64,000 bases of DNA from Vibrio maritimus (GTDB taxonomy: Bacteria; Pseudomonadota; Gammaproteobacteria; Enterobacterales; Vibrionaceae): NCBI GenBank assembly GCA_003263775.1, contig JYJJ01000051.1:186001-250000 (forward strand), in the 5' to 3' direction. Each line of letters starts with the position of its first letter. The stretch's first letter is position 1. The notes beneath the pieces are model-generated. The model made no database searches and had not been told where the DNA came from. It saw nothing but the letters and a program-made list of their open reading frames with translations. A program made the translations under genes and the position numbers. This document shows positions 36,051-46,090 of the stretch, in pieces.

Positions 36051-36968
36051 ATGAATAAGGACTATTCGCGCAACCTCATCGGCTATGGAGCCAACCCTCC
36101 ACACCCTAAGTGGCCGAACAATGCTCGAATCGCCGTATCCTTTGTATTGAACTACGAAGAGGGTGGAGAGCGCTGCATTTTGCACGGTGACGATGAATCG
36201 GAGGCGTTTCTTTCTGAGATCCCAGCGGCAACACCGATAAAAGGTGAACGTCACATCAGCATGGAGTCTATTTACGAATATGGTAGCCGCGCAGGTGTTT
36301 GGCGTGTGCTTCGATTGTTCGAACAGTACGATATTCCTCTCACCATTTTTGCTGTTGCCATGGCTGTGGAGCGCTATCCAGAGGTGGCCAAGGCGATGAA
36401 GGAGGCAGGTCACGAGATTTGCAGTCACGGGTATCGCTGGATTGACTATCAGTATATGGATGAATCTGAAGAACGCGACCACATGGCAAAAGCGATTTCG
36501 ATTATTAAAGAGGTCACTGGTGAGCGCCCTGTGGGTTGGTACACCGGACGTACCGGTCCTAATACCCGTCGACTCGTCGCTGAAGAAGGCGGCTTCTTGT
36601 ATGACTCTGATGCTTACGATGATGACCTTCCGTATTGGCATACAGAGACAGGCCGACCTCAGCTAGTGATCCCCTACACACTAGACGTGAACGATATGCG
36701 CTTTGCCACGGCGCAAGGTTTTAACTCTGGTGAGCAGTTCTATCAGTATCTCAAAGATACCTTTGACACTTTATACGAAGAGGGCGAACACGCACCGAAA
36801 ATGATGTCGGTTGGCTTACATTGTCGTTTGATTGGTCGCCCAGGAAGAATCGCTTCTCTTCGACGCTTTTTAGACTATGTCAGTCAGCATGAAGACGTAT
36901 GGCTATGCCGCAGGGTCGATATTGCCAAGCACTGGCATCAGCATCACCCGCACAACCCGAATCAATAA
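36051..36968 (+). CDS. puuE: Allantoinase PuuE (polysaccharide deacetylase fold)
   Basis: Metal-independent allantoinase that opens allantoin to allantoate. 305 residues. Family sequence: RNLIGYGANPPHPKWPNNAR at 6-25, VSFVLNYEEGGERCILHGD near 29-47, YEYGSRAGVWRVLRLFEQY near 79-97, HEICSHGYRWIDYQ near 121-134, RPVGWYTGRTGPNTRRLV, and LVIPYTLDVNDMRF near 205. Start ATG 36051 with AAAGGAG upstream. First gene of puuE-uraD-alc-allA-puuD, all on plus with gaps of 20-70 bases. Confidence 0.92.
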   Translation: MNKDYSRNLIGYGANPPHPKWPNNARIAVSFVLNYEEGGERCILHGDDESEAFLSEIPAATPIKGERHISMESIYEYGSRAGVWRVLRLFEQYDIPLTIFAVAMAVERYPEVAKAMKEAGHEICSHGYRWIDYQYMDESEERDHMAKAISIIKEVTGERPVGWYTGRTGPNTRRLVAEEGGFLYDSDAYDDDLPYWHTETGRPQLVIPYTLDVNDMRFATAQGFNSGEQFYQYLKDTFDTLYEEGEHAPKMMSVGLHCRLIGRPGRIASLRRFLDYVSQHEDVWLCRRVDIAKHWHQHHPHNPNQ

Positions 36969-36991
36969 CAACAATCACAAGGAGCAAAGTG

Positions 36992-37506
36992 ATGACGCAA
37001 TTTAAACGCTGTAAGCCAACGGAAATGGTTCGAGATGAGTTTGTCTCATGCTTTGCGGATATTTATGAACATAGTCCCTGGGTTGCTGAGTCTGTATTTG
37101 ATTCAGGACTTGATCCAGACGACGACCACATTGAAAGCCTGCATTTAAAGATGTCGATGGCGCTACTAAATGCAGCCGAGTCTAAACAGCTCGATTTGAT
37201 TAACGCTCACCCAGACTTAGCTGGACGAGCTGCCATAAATGGCGAATTAACCGCGGCCTCGACGGCTGAACAAGCTGGTGCCGGAATTGACCAGTGTTCA
37301 GAGGAAGAGTTTGCCAAATTTACTACCTACAACAACAGCTACAAAAGTCGCTTCAACTTTCCCTTCATCATGCAGTCAAGGGAGCCAATCGTTACCAAAT
37401 TCTTGAGTCGTTCGAGATGCGATTAGGCAATGATAGTGAAACTGAGTTTGTTACAGCGCTTAACGAAATCAACAAGATTGCGTTATTTCGCTTAAGAGAT
37501 ATGTAA
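36992..37506 (+). CDS. uraD: OHCU decarboxylase UraD, frame broken once
   Basis: Stereospecific 2-oxo-4-hydroxy-4-carboxy-5-ureidoimidazoline decarboxylase, giving S-allantoin. About 171 residues. FVSCFADIYEHSPWVAE near 18-34, LLNAAESKQLDLINAHPDLA near 60-79 (catalytic His in INAHPDLAGRA), TTYNNSYKSRFNFPFIM near 115. A missing G at 37372 splits the gene; restored, it reads FIMAVKGANRYQILESFEMR. Ribosome site AAGGAGC. Acts between UraH and PuuE in the pathway. Confidence 0.9.
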
Positions 37507-37573
37507 GTCAGGGAAACGGCAGCTATCTCTCTCATTTTATTATTTATTGAATAATTGAACTGGATGACAACAA

Positions 37574-38558
37574 ATGTCTTTGAAAATTGAACAATACATT
37601 AATTTAGCAGATGACAAACTGGGCGCTGAAGCGCTCTACGCCACGGATGATTTTTTTGCAGACAAGAGCCGCTTGCTCAGTCGTCTTGACCCGGTATGGA
37701 AAGATGACGTCTATGACGATAACGGTAAGTGGATGGACGGCTGGGAGAGTCGTCGTAAGCGTGGTGAAGGTTATGACTACTGTGTCGTTAAACTTGGCTT
37801 AGCGGGCACCATTGCTGGCGTCGATATCGATACCTCTTTTTTCACGGGTAACTATCCTCCATCTGCTTCAATCGATGCCATTTACAGCCCAGAAGTGGAT
37901 CCGACGAGTTCGCAAGAATGGGAGGAGATTTTACCATCTCAGAGCTTATCTGGTAACGAGCACCATATCAGCGAGATTGCGAGTGAGAAAGTCTACACCC
38001 ACGTGAGGCTTAATATCTATCCGGACGGCGGCGTGGCACGCTACGTGTTTACGGTACGCCAAGCGTTGACTGGGATGCTATCGATGAACTGCAACAAATT
38101 GACCTCGCCGCCGTAGAACATGGTGGAAGAGCGTTAGCATGTAGCGACGAGCACTACGGGAATAAGTCAAACATCTTAGGACCTGGTCGCGGCGAAAACA
38201 TGGGTGATGGCTGGGAAACTGCCGTCGAAGAACGCCGGGCAATGATTGGGTTATCGTAGCATTAGGACATGCTGGTAATGTCGGTCGCGTGGTGGTCGAC
38301 ACTGCCCACTTTAAAGGTAACTACCCAGACAGCTGCTCGATTCAAGCGGCGTATGTGAAAGGGGGAACCGATGATCAAGTGGCGACTCAAAGCTTGTTCT
38401 GGAAAGAACTCCTACCCTCTCAAAAACTCGAAGCTCATTCGATTCATGAGTTTGTCTCTGAGGTGAATGAGATAGGCCCTATCACCCATGTACGATTGAA
38501 CATTTTCCCTGACGGTGGTGTTAGTCGCTTGCGCCTATATGGCACCAAGGCAGACTAA
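37574..38558 (+). CDS. alc: Allantoicase, frame broken twice
   Basis: Hydrolyses allantoate to S-ureidoglycolate and urea. Corrected length about 328 residues, composed of two homologous jelly-roll repeats: [20 protein letters not shown] ... [16 protein letters not shown] ... [20 protein letters not shown], and again [19 protein letters not shown] ... [15 protein letters not shown] ... [20 protein letters not shown] (each quoted in part). Missing C at 38041 and missing G at 38237-38239 account for the breaks, and each repair restores the repeat symmetry. Allantoicase is the route here instead of allantoate amidohydrolase. Confidence 0.9.
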
Positions 38559-38578
38559 ACTTAGTAGAGGGATTTTAT

Positions 38579-39148
38579 ATGAGTAATGGTATTAATCGAA
38601 TCAAAATAGAGCTTCTGGACAAGCGCACATTTGCCGAGTTTGGCGATGTGATAGAGGTGGATAATAGCGACTACTTTATGATCAATAACGGGTCGACACG
38701 TCGTTATCACAAGCTTGCCGAGGCTGACGTAGAAGAGCAAGGTGGCAAGGCCATCATCAGTATCTTTCAAGCGACGCCTCTGCAGTACCCACTCACGATT
38801 GAGATGCTAGAAAGGCATCCTTTAGGCTCACAAGCATTTATACCATTACTTGGACAACCGTATCTTATCGTCGTTGCGCCGAAGGGAGATACCCCGTCTT
38901 TAGCGAACTGCCGTGCATTTATCAGTAACGGTAGGCAAGGGGTGAACTACCACAAAGGGGTTTGGCATCATCCAGTATTGGCTCTCACAGACCAAGATCA
39001 GTTCTTGATTGTCGATAGAGCTGGGAATGGTAACAATTGCGATGAAGTGTTTTTCAGTGAAGGGTTGGTTCAATTGAGCCTGGATGATTTACCTAGCTTT
39101 GCCGATAAGATGCAAAAAGATAAGGATGAGCAGCAAGTCTCTGTCTAA
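38579..39148 (+). CDS. allA: Ureidoglycolate lyase AllA
   Basis: Releases urea from S-ureidoglycolate to give glyoxylate. 189 residues, cupin-like fold. FAEFGDVIEVDN near 18, NNGSTRRYHKLAEADV near 36, ISIFQATPLQYPLTIEMLER near 61-80, HPLGSQAFIPL near 81-91 and VNYHKGVWHHPVLAL near 121-135, the metal/substrate segment. Twenty bases after alc with AGAGGGA before the ATG. Confidence 0.93.
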   Translation: MSNGINRIKIELLDKRTFAEFGDVIEVDNSDYFMINNGSTRRYHKLAEADVEEQGGKAIISIFQATPLQYPLTIEMLERHPLGSQAFIPLLGQPYLIVVAPKGDTPSLANCRAFISNGRQGVNYHKGVWHHPVLALTDQDQFLIVDRAGNGNNCDEVFFSEGLVQLSLDDLPSFADKMQKDKDEQQVSV

Positions 39149-39169
39149 GCTGCTGACGAGGAGTGTGTT

Positions 39170-40432
39170 ATGGATCCGCACGTAACAGAATGGCTGAACC
39201 TGATTATTCGTTGGGTTCACATGATAGTAGGGATCGCATGGATTGGTGCGTCGTTCTACTTCGTATGGTTAGAGAATAATTTGAATCGCAGCAACCCCCG
39301 TGATGGCCTATCGGGTGATCTCTGGGCGATTCACGGTGGTGGTATTTACCATCTCGAAAAGTACAAACTCGCCCCCCCAAAGATGCCAGAGAACTTACAC
39401 TGGTTTAAATGGGAAGCGTACTTCACTTGGATCACCGGCGTACTGCTGTTGGGCGTAGTGTACTATCTGAACGCAGAAATCTACCTAGTCGCACCAGGCT
39501 CAGGTATCGATGCAACCAACGCGATTATGATTGGTGTAGCCTCACTTGTTGCAGGCTGGGTCATTTACAATCTACTGTGTAACTCGCCGCTAGGTAAAAC
39601 ACCGATTGTCTTGGGTATTGTATTGTTTGCAGGCCTAGTGGCAGCAGCATACGGTCTTAGCCAAGTCTTCAGTGGTCGTGGTGCTTATATTCATGTTGGT
39701 GCCATCATCGGTACTATCATGGTCGGGAATGTCTTCTTCGTTATCATGCCGGCTCAGCGCAACTTGGTGAAAGCGATTGAAAATAACCAAGAGCCTGACC
39801 CAGCGCTACCAGCGAAAGGATTGCTGCGTTCAAGACACAATAACTACCTAACGTTGCCTGTGCTGTTCATTATGATCAGTAACCACTTTCCGAGCACCTA
39901 CGGTCATGAGTACAACTGGGCGATTCTAGCGGGCTTGTCAGTGTTTAGTATTTTGGTGAGACACTACTTCAATACGCGTCATGGCAGCCAAAAATTTGCT
40001 TGGACAATTCCTGCTGCTGCATTGGGTATGGTGACACTTGCATTCGTTTCATCGCCGTATGCGAATAAAGCACCAACGCCGGTTGTTAAAGCATCAGTGA
40101 CACAAACAAGCTCTGAAGAGGCACAAACGGGCAGTGAACAGATGGCTCAATCATCAGCTCATGATGGAACCATTCCGTTTTCACAGATCAATCAAGTGAT
40201 TCAAGAACGCTGCTCGGTCTGTCATTCGGCAACCCCAACGCATGCCGCGTTCCAAACAGCGCCAGGTGGTGTGATACTCGACACGCCAGAGGAGATAAAA
40301 GTGAATGTCCCACGTATAGTCGCTCAAACGGTCACCACCAAAGTTATGCCACTTGGTAACTTGACTCAAATGACCGATGAAGAACGTGCGCTTATTGGAG
40401 AATGGGTGGAGCAGGGGGCTCAGTTGCAATAG
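39170..40432 (+). CDS. puuD: Membrane urate hydroxylase PuuD with cytochrome c domain
   Basis: Oxidises urate to 5-hydroxyisourate in the membrane, passing electrons through a C-terminal cytochrome c. 420 residues. N-terminal UOX_N/DUF989 region with about eight hydrophobic segments (WLNLIIRWVHMIVGIAWIGA at 9-28, IHGGGIYHLEKYK near 54, LLRSRHNNYLTLPVLFIMIS near 217, NHFPSTYGH). The haem motif CSVCH starts at residue 347, with the axial Met in KVMPLGNLTQM near 390. It takes the place of soluble uricase. Last gene of the operon, followed by a strong terminator. Confidence 0.93.
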   Translation: MDPHVTEWLNLIIRWVHMIVGIAWIGASFYFVWLENNLNRSNPRDGLSGDLWAIHGGGIYHLEKYKLAPPKMPENLHWFKWEAYFTWITGVLLLGVVYYLNAEIYLVAPGSGIDATNAIMIGVASLVAGWVIYNLLCNSPLGKTPIVLGIVLFAGLVAAAYGLSQVFSGRGAYIHVGAIIGTIMVGNVFFVIMPAQRNLVKAIENNQEPDPALPAKGLLRSRHNNYLTLPVLFIMISNHFPSTYGHEYNWAILAGLSVFSILVRHYFNTRHGSQKFAWTIPAAALGMVTLAFVSSPYANKAPTPVVKASVTQTSSEEAQTGSEQMAQSSAHDGTIPFSQINQVIQERCSVCHSATPTHAAFQTAPGGVILDTPEEIKVNVPRIVAQTVTTKVMPLGNLTQMTDEERALIGEWVEQGAQLQ

Positions 40433-40464
40433 ATTTTAGTTTTAATCAAAACCCGCCGCGTCAA

Positions 40465-40500
40465 AAATGCCACTCGCTTCAAAGGCGAGTGGCATTTCTT
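40465..40500 (+). terminator. Terminator after puuD
   Basis: Perfect 13-bp stem AAATGCCACTCGC / GCGAGTGGCATTT (40465-40477, 40485-40497) then CTTTT. Confidence 0.9.
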
Positions 40501-40692
40501 TTAGAGAACCTCACTACCCATTCTAGAAATTTCATTTTTACTCTTACTGCTCTATAAAATGAGATCTGTGGCAAAATAATACGCATCAAGTTGTTATGAC
40601 AGGAAATTTAGTTAATTAAACTAATGGTTTAGTGAGATAGTAATAGGGGATTTACATTATCATTCACTCAATAAATATGAGTTGGATTGACT

Positions 40693-42149
40693 ATGGGTGT
40701 AACAGTTTGTGCAAATGGACTCAGCGTAGTTCACAAAGGATCGGGTGGTGAAGCCAATGCGACATTGCCGGATGTCTGTCTTACTACGATTGGAAAATCG
40801 GTAGTACCTATCCCTTATGGTAACAACGCCAAATCAGCAGATTTAGCCGATGGCACGACGACCGTAAGTATGGATGGTGGAAACAGTATTGCCATCGAGG
40901 GCAGCAAGTTCAGCGCGAGTACTGGCGATGCTGGTGGTGACAAAAAAGGCATCTCATCAGGAACGATTGAAGCTGAAGCGGAGTTTATCTCTTCCTCCCC
41001 GACGGTAATTATTGAAGGGAAGGGGGTTTGTCTCTTAGCGACCAAATGACGATGAACAAAGCGAATACGATGTGTTTGGGTGGCGTTCAAAACCCGGCAG
41101 TTTCGGTTACCGAAGAGCAGGAAGGGACGTACAGCGTAGATCTCACCTGTAAATACCCGAATGGGAAACCGTATGCGAATGCGGATTTTCAGTTGGTGGA
41201 GCCGAGCGGCGCAATGGTGGGTGCGGGTTGCTTAGATCAACAAGGCATGGCCACGGTGAGTGGCTTACCCAGAACAGAATGCAAACTGGTACTGAAAGAA
41301 ACTCAAGACAGATACGAACCCAATAGTGTACTTCCTGAACGTGCACCAACAGAGACGTATCCAGATAGTCATGATTTTTGTACTTTTGTCGCGGGTTCTA
41401 GAGCGCCATTTTGGGACAGTCGAGTCGGTGTCGCCAATGACTGGGGGATCTTGATGTCACCTTCCTTTTCGGATGACGATTTTCAATCCATGGTATATGA
41501 GCAGAGTCGTATTCTGTCACCATACGCAATAGACAGAAACCATTCTCATAGCTTCTCTGCTGCGTTCATTTCTGCTTTGTATCATGCTCAGCATGATACG
41601 GAGTCACTAGAAAAATATGAGCCTTTATTAGAGTTGTTGTTTGAAAAAGTGCATGAGAATGGCGATATTTTAAGGATTTTATACCAAGCAGATTTGCTAG
41701 ACCCGCCCGCTGACATGTTGGCGAAACTTCGACTGCTTGGTACTGGTAACACAGTCCAATATATGCAAATGATTATGTGGACTTTCATCAATCAGCAAGT
41801 CTGCGGTTTTATTGATGAACTGGTTGCTGCTTTGGATGAGCGATTAGCCTACATCTACTCACAGGCAGAAGCTCAGTCGTACACCGCAGTACAACAAGGC
41901 GTAAAAGGTTACCAAAGTGCGTTGCTGACACTCTCACGAGTGCTACCCGATGTGTTCAGCCAAATACTAGAAAGTACCAACGATAAACTGCTGACGATAT
42001 CAGGGATGGCAATGGGGACGATTGTGAATAGCAATGGCTCTTCAGGCTTTTCGACCACGAATAGTGAGTTTAACGCTGTGGTCTACACGCGAACTCACAA
42101 CTTAAATCGCCCACCTTTCATCACCTTCGATGACGTTTTCTCTGATTAA
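40693..42149 (+). CDS. DUF4150 (PAAR-like) type VI spike-tip protein, frame broken once
   Basis: About 485 residues. Residues 1-130 are the PAAR-like DUF4150 domain: MGVTVCANGLSVVHKGSGG, LPDVCLTTIGKSVVPIPYGN, and the C-terminal part GKGVCLLSDQMTMNKANTMC after repair. The break lies near 41034 (one base short in TTA); without repair the first frame stops at 41049 while the second frame contains the typical DUF4150 ending. Residues 130-485 are a C-terminal extension with a short Ig-like segment (YSVDLTCKYPNGKPYANADF) and a long helical part; not recognised. DUF4150 proteins sharpen VgrG spikes and carry effectors; the effector gene follows after 11 bases. ATG 40693 is preferred over the TTG six bases upstream. 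Confidence 0.75.
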
Positions 42150-42160
42150 GGTTTTACACT

Positions 42161-44434
42161 ATGGAAGCAGTATTCCCAATTACACAAAGAAATGGTGAGC
42201 CTTATCATACCTTAAGTGACTTCACCAAAATGTTCGACCAAGTTAAGAGCGGCCGTTATCTTCTTGGACAAGGCTATGGGTGGCACAGTGGCGTGCACCT
42301 CACATCAAAAATGGTGCCTTGGGGTAAAGGTTTAAGACCGATTCAGTCCATGTTAGATGGTAAGATCATCGCCTATCGAATTCATGAGGATTACCAAAAA
42401 ACCTTATACAAAGGTCAGGAGCTAAAGTTCAGCAATAACTTTGTGTTGATTGAACATGAATGCCAAAACCCAGACGATAGTAACGACAACTTTAAGTTCT
42501 ATTCTCTCTACATGCACCTTGCGCCACCGGCAGATATCGGTGCCAATAGTTCACCAAGTACGCGTTATAAAATGGTGATGGAGCAAGGTAAAAGGAACGT
42601 ACGTATTTTCAAGTTAGACAGTAAACCGAAAAAAGAAAGCTGGGAAGATACCGTTGGAATGTCTGCGGGGACGATTCTTGAATACCTTTACGCTGAGGAA
42701 AAGGAAACCCACAAGTACAATATTAATGGTACCGACTATCACATGATTAAATGCCGAGTGGTGGAAGCGGGCGATCAAAATGCCACTCGAGAAAAAGGAA
42801 TGGAAGGGAAATTGGTTTGGTTTGCTGCTGGGAAAGCTAGTGAGTTCGACATTCTAGAAAACACCAGTGTGATGCAGCCTGTACCAGTATCAGAGCCTCC
42901 TTGGATGAAAAAAGACGCTGCGAAGTTACGCAATGGCAGTGTAGTGCCACTTACTTTGTCTGTCGATGGAACCCCAGATCTCGGTATATCTATCAATGCG
43001 GGCGATGAAATTGGCTATATGGGGCTTCACGAATACAGCAACGACATTAACGCGACCAAAAAAGAAGATAACAGAGTTCACATTGAGCTGTTCTCTGTCG
43101 ATGAACCGCCAGAATACTTTAAGAAGTTAATATCCCCCACGAATGCTGAAGAAACACCATTGATAGTGATTGATGGGAGTGAGAGTGATGGGGCGCTGAG
43201 TAGTGAAAATACATTCTTCGTATCGTTGGCGAAAGAAGTATCAAAAAGCAGAAATAGTAGTGATGGGGCAGCAGAAGAAAAGGAACGAGATTTCGCTTTA
43301 TGGACTCCAAAAGATCTACAGATCTATTTGGATAACAAACGAAAACACTTCGAACGAGTGATCGCAAAGCACCCATCTGACTGGCATGCAGAGAGGTCTA
43401 ATGCAACCTATGAGCGAATACATAAAGTTGCAAAAGAAATGCAAGAAGAAGTTCTCTCTAGAGGTTTTGTAAGCTTAAAGGATTACAAAAACTCACGATG
43501 GAGAAAGAAGGTTATAGCTGAGTATGATGTTTTCTCAAAGCATGAGAGAGAACGTGCGAAAGAGATTTCTTGGTTGGAGAGTGTAGAATCCGTAGCTAAT
43601 AAAACTAATAATGGTTTAGTCTGGCATTATTGGCCATTTATTGCGAGTAACAAACCATTTATGTTTACTGTAGAAATGATGAGTAAAGTCTATCCACTTG
43701 TAAAGGATTCCAAAAGGGATCTGTTACAAGCTATAGTCAACGAACTTAATGATCATATTGAGTTTTACAAGTTAGATACAGCATTGCGTCGTACTCATTT
43801 CTTTGCGCAAATAATGCAAGAAACAGGGCGTACTTTGAATATGGCTGAGTATACCAATTATCGTATTTCTACGTTAGATAGTGATGTTTATGAGACAGCT
43901 CGCGGGAGAAACTATCCTAGTGATCACGCAAAACATCCAGGAGAACGGTATATCGATGTACTTGGCATTCATGAAAAAAGAGATGGTAAGTTTGTCAAGA
44001 AAGATGGTAACCGACCAAGCTTAGAAGATAAGCGTATGTTATTTAATGTAATGTATGGTGGTCGTAAGGATTTAGGAAATCATGATTACCTAACAACTGA
44101 TGATGGCTGGAACTATAGGGGAAGAGGGCTGAAACAACTTACGGGTAGAAGGAACTACACAGGGTTTAATAAGTGGCATGCTAAAAATAAATCTGAATGG
44201 CCTGAAGATAAAATAGATTTAATAACTAACCCAGAGATTATTTTACAAGCTAAGTATGCTACACGATCTTCAGCTTGGTTTTGGGTTAGTAATAAATTGT
44301 ATGAAATAGCTGACTCTGGTGCGAATGGGGAAGCTGTGAATAAAATAACAAGAAAAGTAAATAGTGGTACAGATTCGTATGCGCTGCGTAGGAGCAATTT
44401 TAGTGATTTGTGGAAAAATGGAGTTTTTGAGTAA
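42161..44434 (+). CDS. Predicted type VI peptidoglycan hydrolase effector (M23-like plus GH19-like)
   Basis: 757 residues, no signal peptide. N-terminal third resembles an M23 endopeptidase: GYGWHSGVHL (near 39-48), NFVLIEHE and SLYMHLAP (near 92-129), GDEIGYMGLHEYS and RVHIELFS (near 283-310). The usual HxGxD metal motif reads HSGVH, so the domain may be altered or inactive. A charged helical linker (about 360-500) leads to a GH19 chitinase/lysozyme-like domain: THFFAQIMQETGRTLNMAEY (near 547-566; predicted catalytic Glu) and DGWNYRGRGLKQLTGRRNYT near 648-667, as in phage endolysins. Placement after a DUF4150 spike gene and before an exported partner that starts inside its stop codon is the standard layout of a periplasm-acting T6SS effector with immunity. 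The C-terminal part is AT-rich, suggesting effector tip exchange. Confidence 0.75.
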   Translation: MEAVFPITQRNGEPYHTLSDFTKMFDQVKSGRYLLGQGYGWHSGVHLTSKMVPWGKGLRPIQSMLDGKIIAYRIHEDYQKTLYKGQELKFSNNFVLIEHECQNPDDSNDNFKFYSLYMHLAPPADIGANSSPSTRYKMVMEQGKRNVRIFKLDSKPKKESWEDTVGMSAGTILEYLYAEEKETHKYNINGTDYHMIKCRVVEAGDQNATREKGMEGKLVWFAAGKASEFDILENTSVMQPVPVSEPPWMKKDAAKLRNGSVVPLTLSVDGTPDLGISINAGDEIGYMGLHEYSNDINATKKEDNRVHIELFSVDEPPEYFKKLISPTNAEETPLIVIDGSESDGALSSENTFFVSLAKEVSKSRNSSDGAAEEKERDFALWTPKDLQIYLDNKRKHFERVIAKHPSDWHAERSNATYERIHKVAKEMQEEVLSRGFVSLKDYKNSRWRKKVIAEYDVFSKHERERAKEISWLESVESVANKTNNGLVWHYWPFIASNKPFMFTVEMMSKVYPLVKDSKRDLLQAIVNELNDHIEFYKLDTALRRTHFFAQIMQETGRTLNMAEYTNYRISTLDSDVYETARGRNYPSDHAKHPGERYIDVLGIHEKRDGKFVKKDGNRPSLEDKRMLFNVMYGGRKDLGNHDYLTTDDGWNYRGRGLKQLTGRRNYTGFNKWHAKNKSEWPEDKIDLITNPEIILQAKYATRSSAWFWVSNKLYEIADSGANGEAVNKITRKVNSGTDSYALRRSNFSDLWKNGVFE

Positions 44435-44997
44435 TGAATAAAAAACTAATTTTATTGGCGGGCTTAAACGCGCTATTAGGAATTAAGTGTGCAAATGCCG
44501 TGCATCCTCAAATAGATATCGAGCGTAGTGATATTACAACTACTCTGTGTAGTGAAAATGAAGATATCTACTTTAGTGCTAAACTAGAAAATGGTAAGTA
44601 TGCTTCTTTATGTGGATATAATCATAAAAGCCCAAGTACGGGGCATGTTAAATATAGATACGGTATGCTAGGCAATGTGGAACTAGAGTATCCAAAGGAC
44701 TTGGGAACACCAAAAGGTAGATTTTTAACCTACCACGTTAGGTTAGGCCCAAATGCTCAGGGGAGAAAGATATTCTTTTATATAGGAGACTATCGATATA
44801 ATATAAGCAACGTCGCAGGGAATTGTAGTTTACGAGTCTCTAAAGGAAAGAATGTTGTATTTGAATCTTGGTGTGATGAACAGTTATGGCTGAATACTTT
44901 TGGTGGGGATCAATCAGGATGGTTAATACTTAACGATGATTTAATAAAACGTTTTCCTCAACAATTCCAAGATCCCAGTGAACCTGAGTTTCATTAA
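44434..44997 (+). CDS. Exported candidate immunity protein
   Basis: 187 residues; ATG 44434 overlaps the effector stop by one base (TAATG). Signal peptide MNKKLILLAGLNALLGIKCA with cleavage near ANA. The mature part has paired Cys and a core pattern C-S-E-N-E-D-I...LENGKYASLCGY...YRYGMLGNVELEYP, then a beta-rich end with NCSLRVSKGKNVVFESWC. I do not recognise a family, but the pattern recurs in the exported protein at 46587. Position and export fit an inhibitor of the preceding cell-wall hydrolase. Function is inference. Confidence 0.65.
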   Translation: MNKKLILLAGLNALLGIKCANAVHPQIDIERSDITTTLCSENEDIYFSAKLENGKYASLCGYNHKSPSTGHVKYRYGMLGNVELEYPKDLGTPKGRFLTYHVRLGPNAQGRKIFFYIGDYRYNISNVAGNCSLRVSKGKNVVFESWCDEQLWLNTFGGDQSGWLILNDDLIKRFPQQFQDPSEPEFH

Positions 44998-45008
44998 GAG
45001 TACTAACA

Positions 45009-45145
45009 GATTAAAGGACACACACCAAAAAGTATGAAATTAGTATGATTTTGCGCAAACTGATGACCGAGCGCCATTTTAACTAAAGGTTGCCTGCTAA
45101 AGTCTCTATAGGCTCATTAAGGACTGATAGAGGACTACCGCCAGG
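45009..45145 (+). repeat. Left-end repeat of transposase element, copy 1
   Basis: About 135 bases nearly identical to 47949-48080, starting GATTAAAGGACACACACC and running into the transposase coding start; it contains the AAACTGATGACCGAGCGCC segment. A 30-base fragment of the same left end occurs at 47452-47483. Confidence 0.8.
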
Positions 45146-45154
45146 AAGCAACTC

Positions 45155-46090
45155 GTGTCTGTTGATGCAACATCCTATTATCACTGTGTTTCTCGCTGTG
45201 TAAGGCGCAGCTATTTATGCGGCAAAGACGCTCAGACAGGGGCGTGCTATGAGCATCGACGCCACTGGATTGAGCAAAAAATCTATGAGCTGACCCATGT
45301 TTACTGCATCGATATCTGTGCGTACGCCATCATGAGCAACCACTACCATTTGGTAGTTAATATCAACAAAGGACGAGCAACTACGCTATCGAAACATGAC
45401 ATCGTCGAGCGCTGGGGCAAGGTGCACAAGTTACCGGTTCTGATCCAACGCTGGTTGAAAAATCAGGTGCTAGGTCAAGCAGAGAAAGAAAAATGTGCCG
45501 AGATAATTGAAACTTGGCGCGAGCGATTGTGGAGTTTGAGCTGGTTTATGAAAGAACTCAACTTCGATATCGCCTGTAAGGCCAATCAAGAAGATAACTG
45601 CACAGGTCATTTTTGGGAGAGCCGATTTAAAAGTCAGGCCCTACTGGATGAAAAAGCACTCGCCGCTGCCATGGCCTATGTTGACTTGAATCCTATACGA
45701 GCGGGTGTCACTACAACCCCAGAAACCTCTGACTACACATCAATTAAGGCTAGGCTAACTGCACTGACTAACCAGCAGCCAACCGCTCCCTGCTTGCATC
45801 CCTTTATTGGTAACCCAAGCAACACCATGCTAGATGGTATTCCTTTTCGGCTTATCGATTACATTGAACTTGTTGACTGGACGGCTCGGCAGTTTCGTGA
45901 AGGTAAGGCTCAAATGAACTCGCATTTACCATCAATACTTCAGCGTTTAGATGTCACTCAAAGCAGTTGGCATAGGGTGTGTACTCAGATGGAAAAGATT
46001 AATGCCACAGCGATAGGATCGCGCGCACTTGCGGTGAAAACGAAAGCCGTGTTAAACAAACAGCGTGTCCATGTTTATCATATAGAGTAA
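45155..46090 (+). mobile_element. REP-associated tyrosine transposase (RAYT), full length
   Basis: Y1 HUH transposase of the TnpA-REP type, 311 residues. HUH motif in AIMSNHYHLVVNINKG near residues 58-73; FWESRFKSQALLDEKALAAA and the family signature MAYVDLNPIRAG near 170-181 follow. The start is GTG 45155; compared with the second copy at 48070, the original ATG is changed to AGG (in ATAGAGG), so translation may start later or be weakened. The C-terminal 100 residues are as in other marine RAYTs. The gene interrupts the immunity region and lies in a near-identical left-end repeat. Confidence 0.85.
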
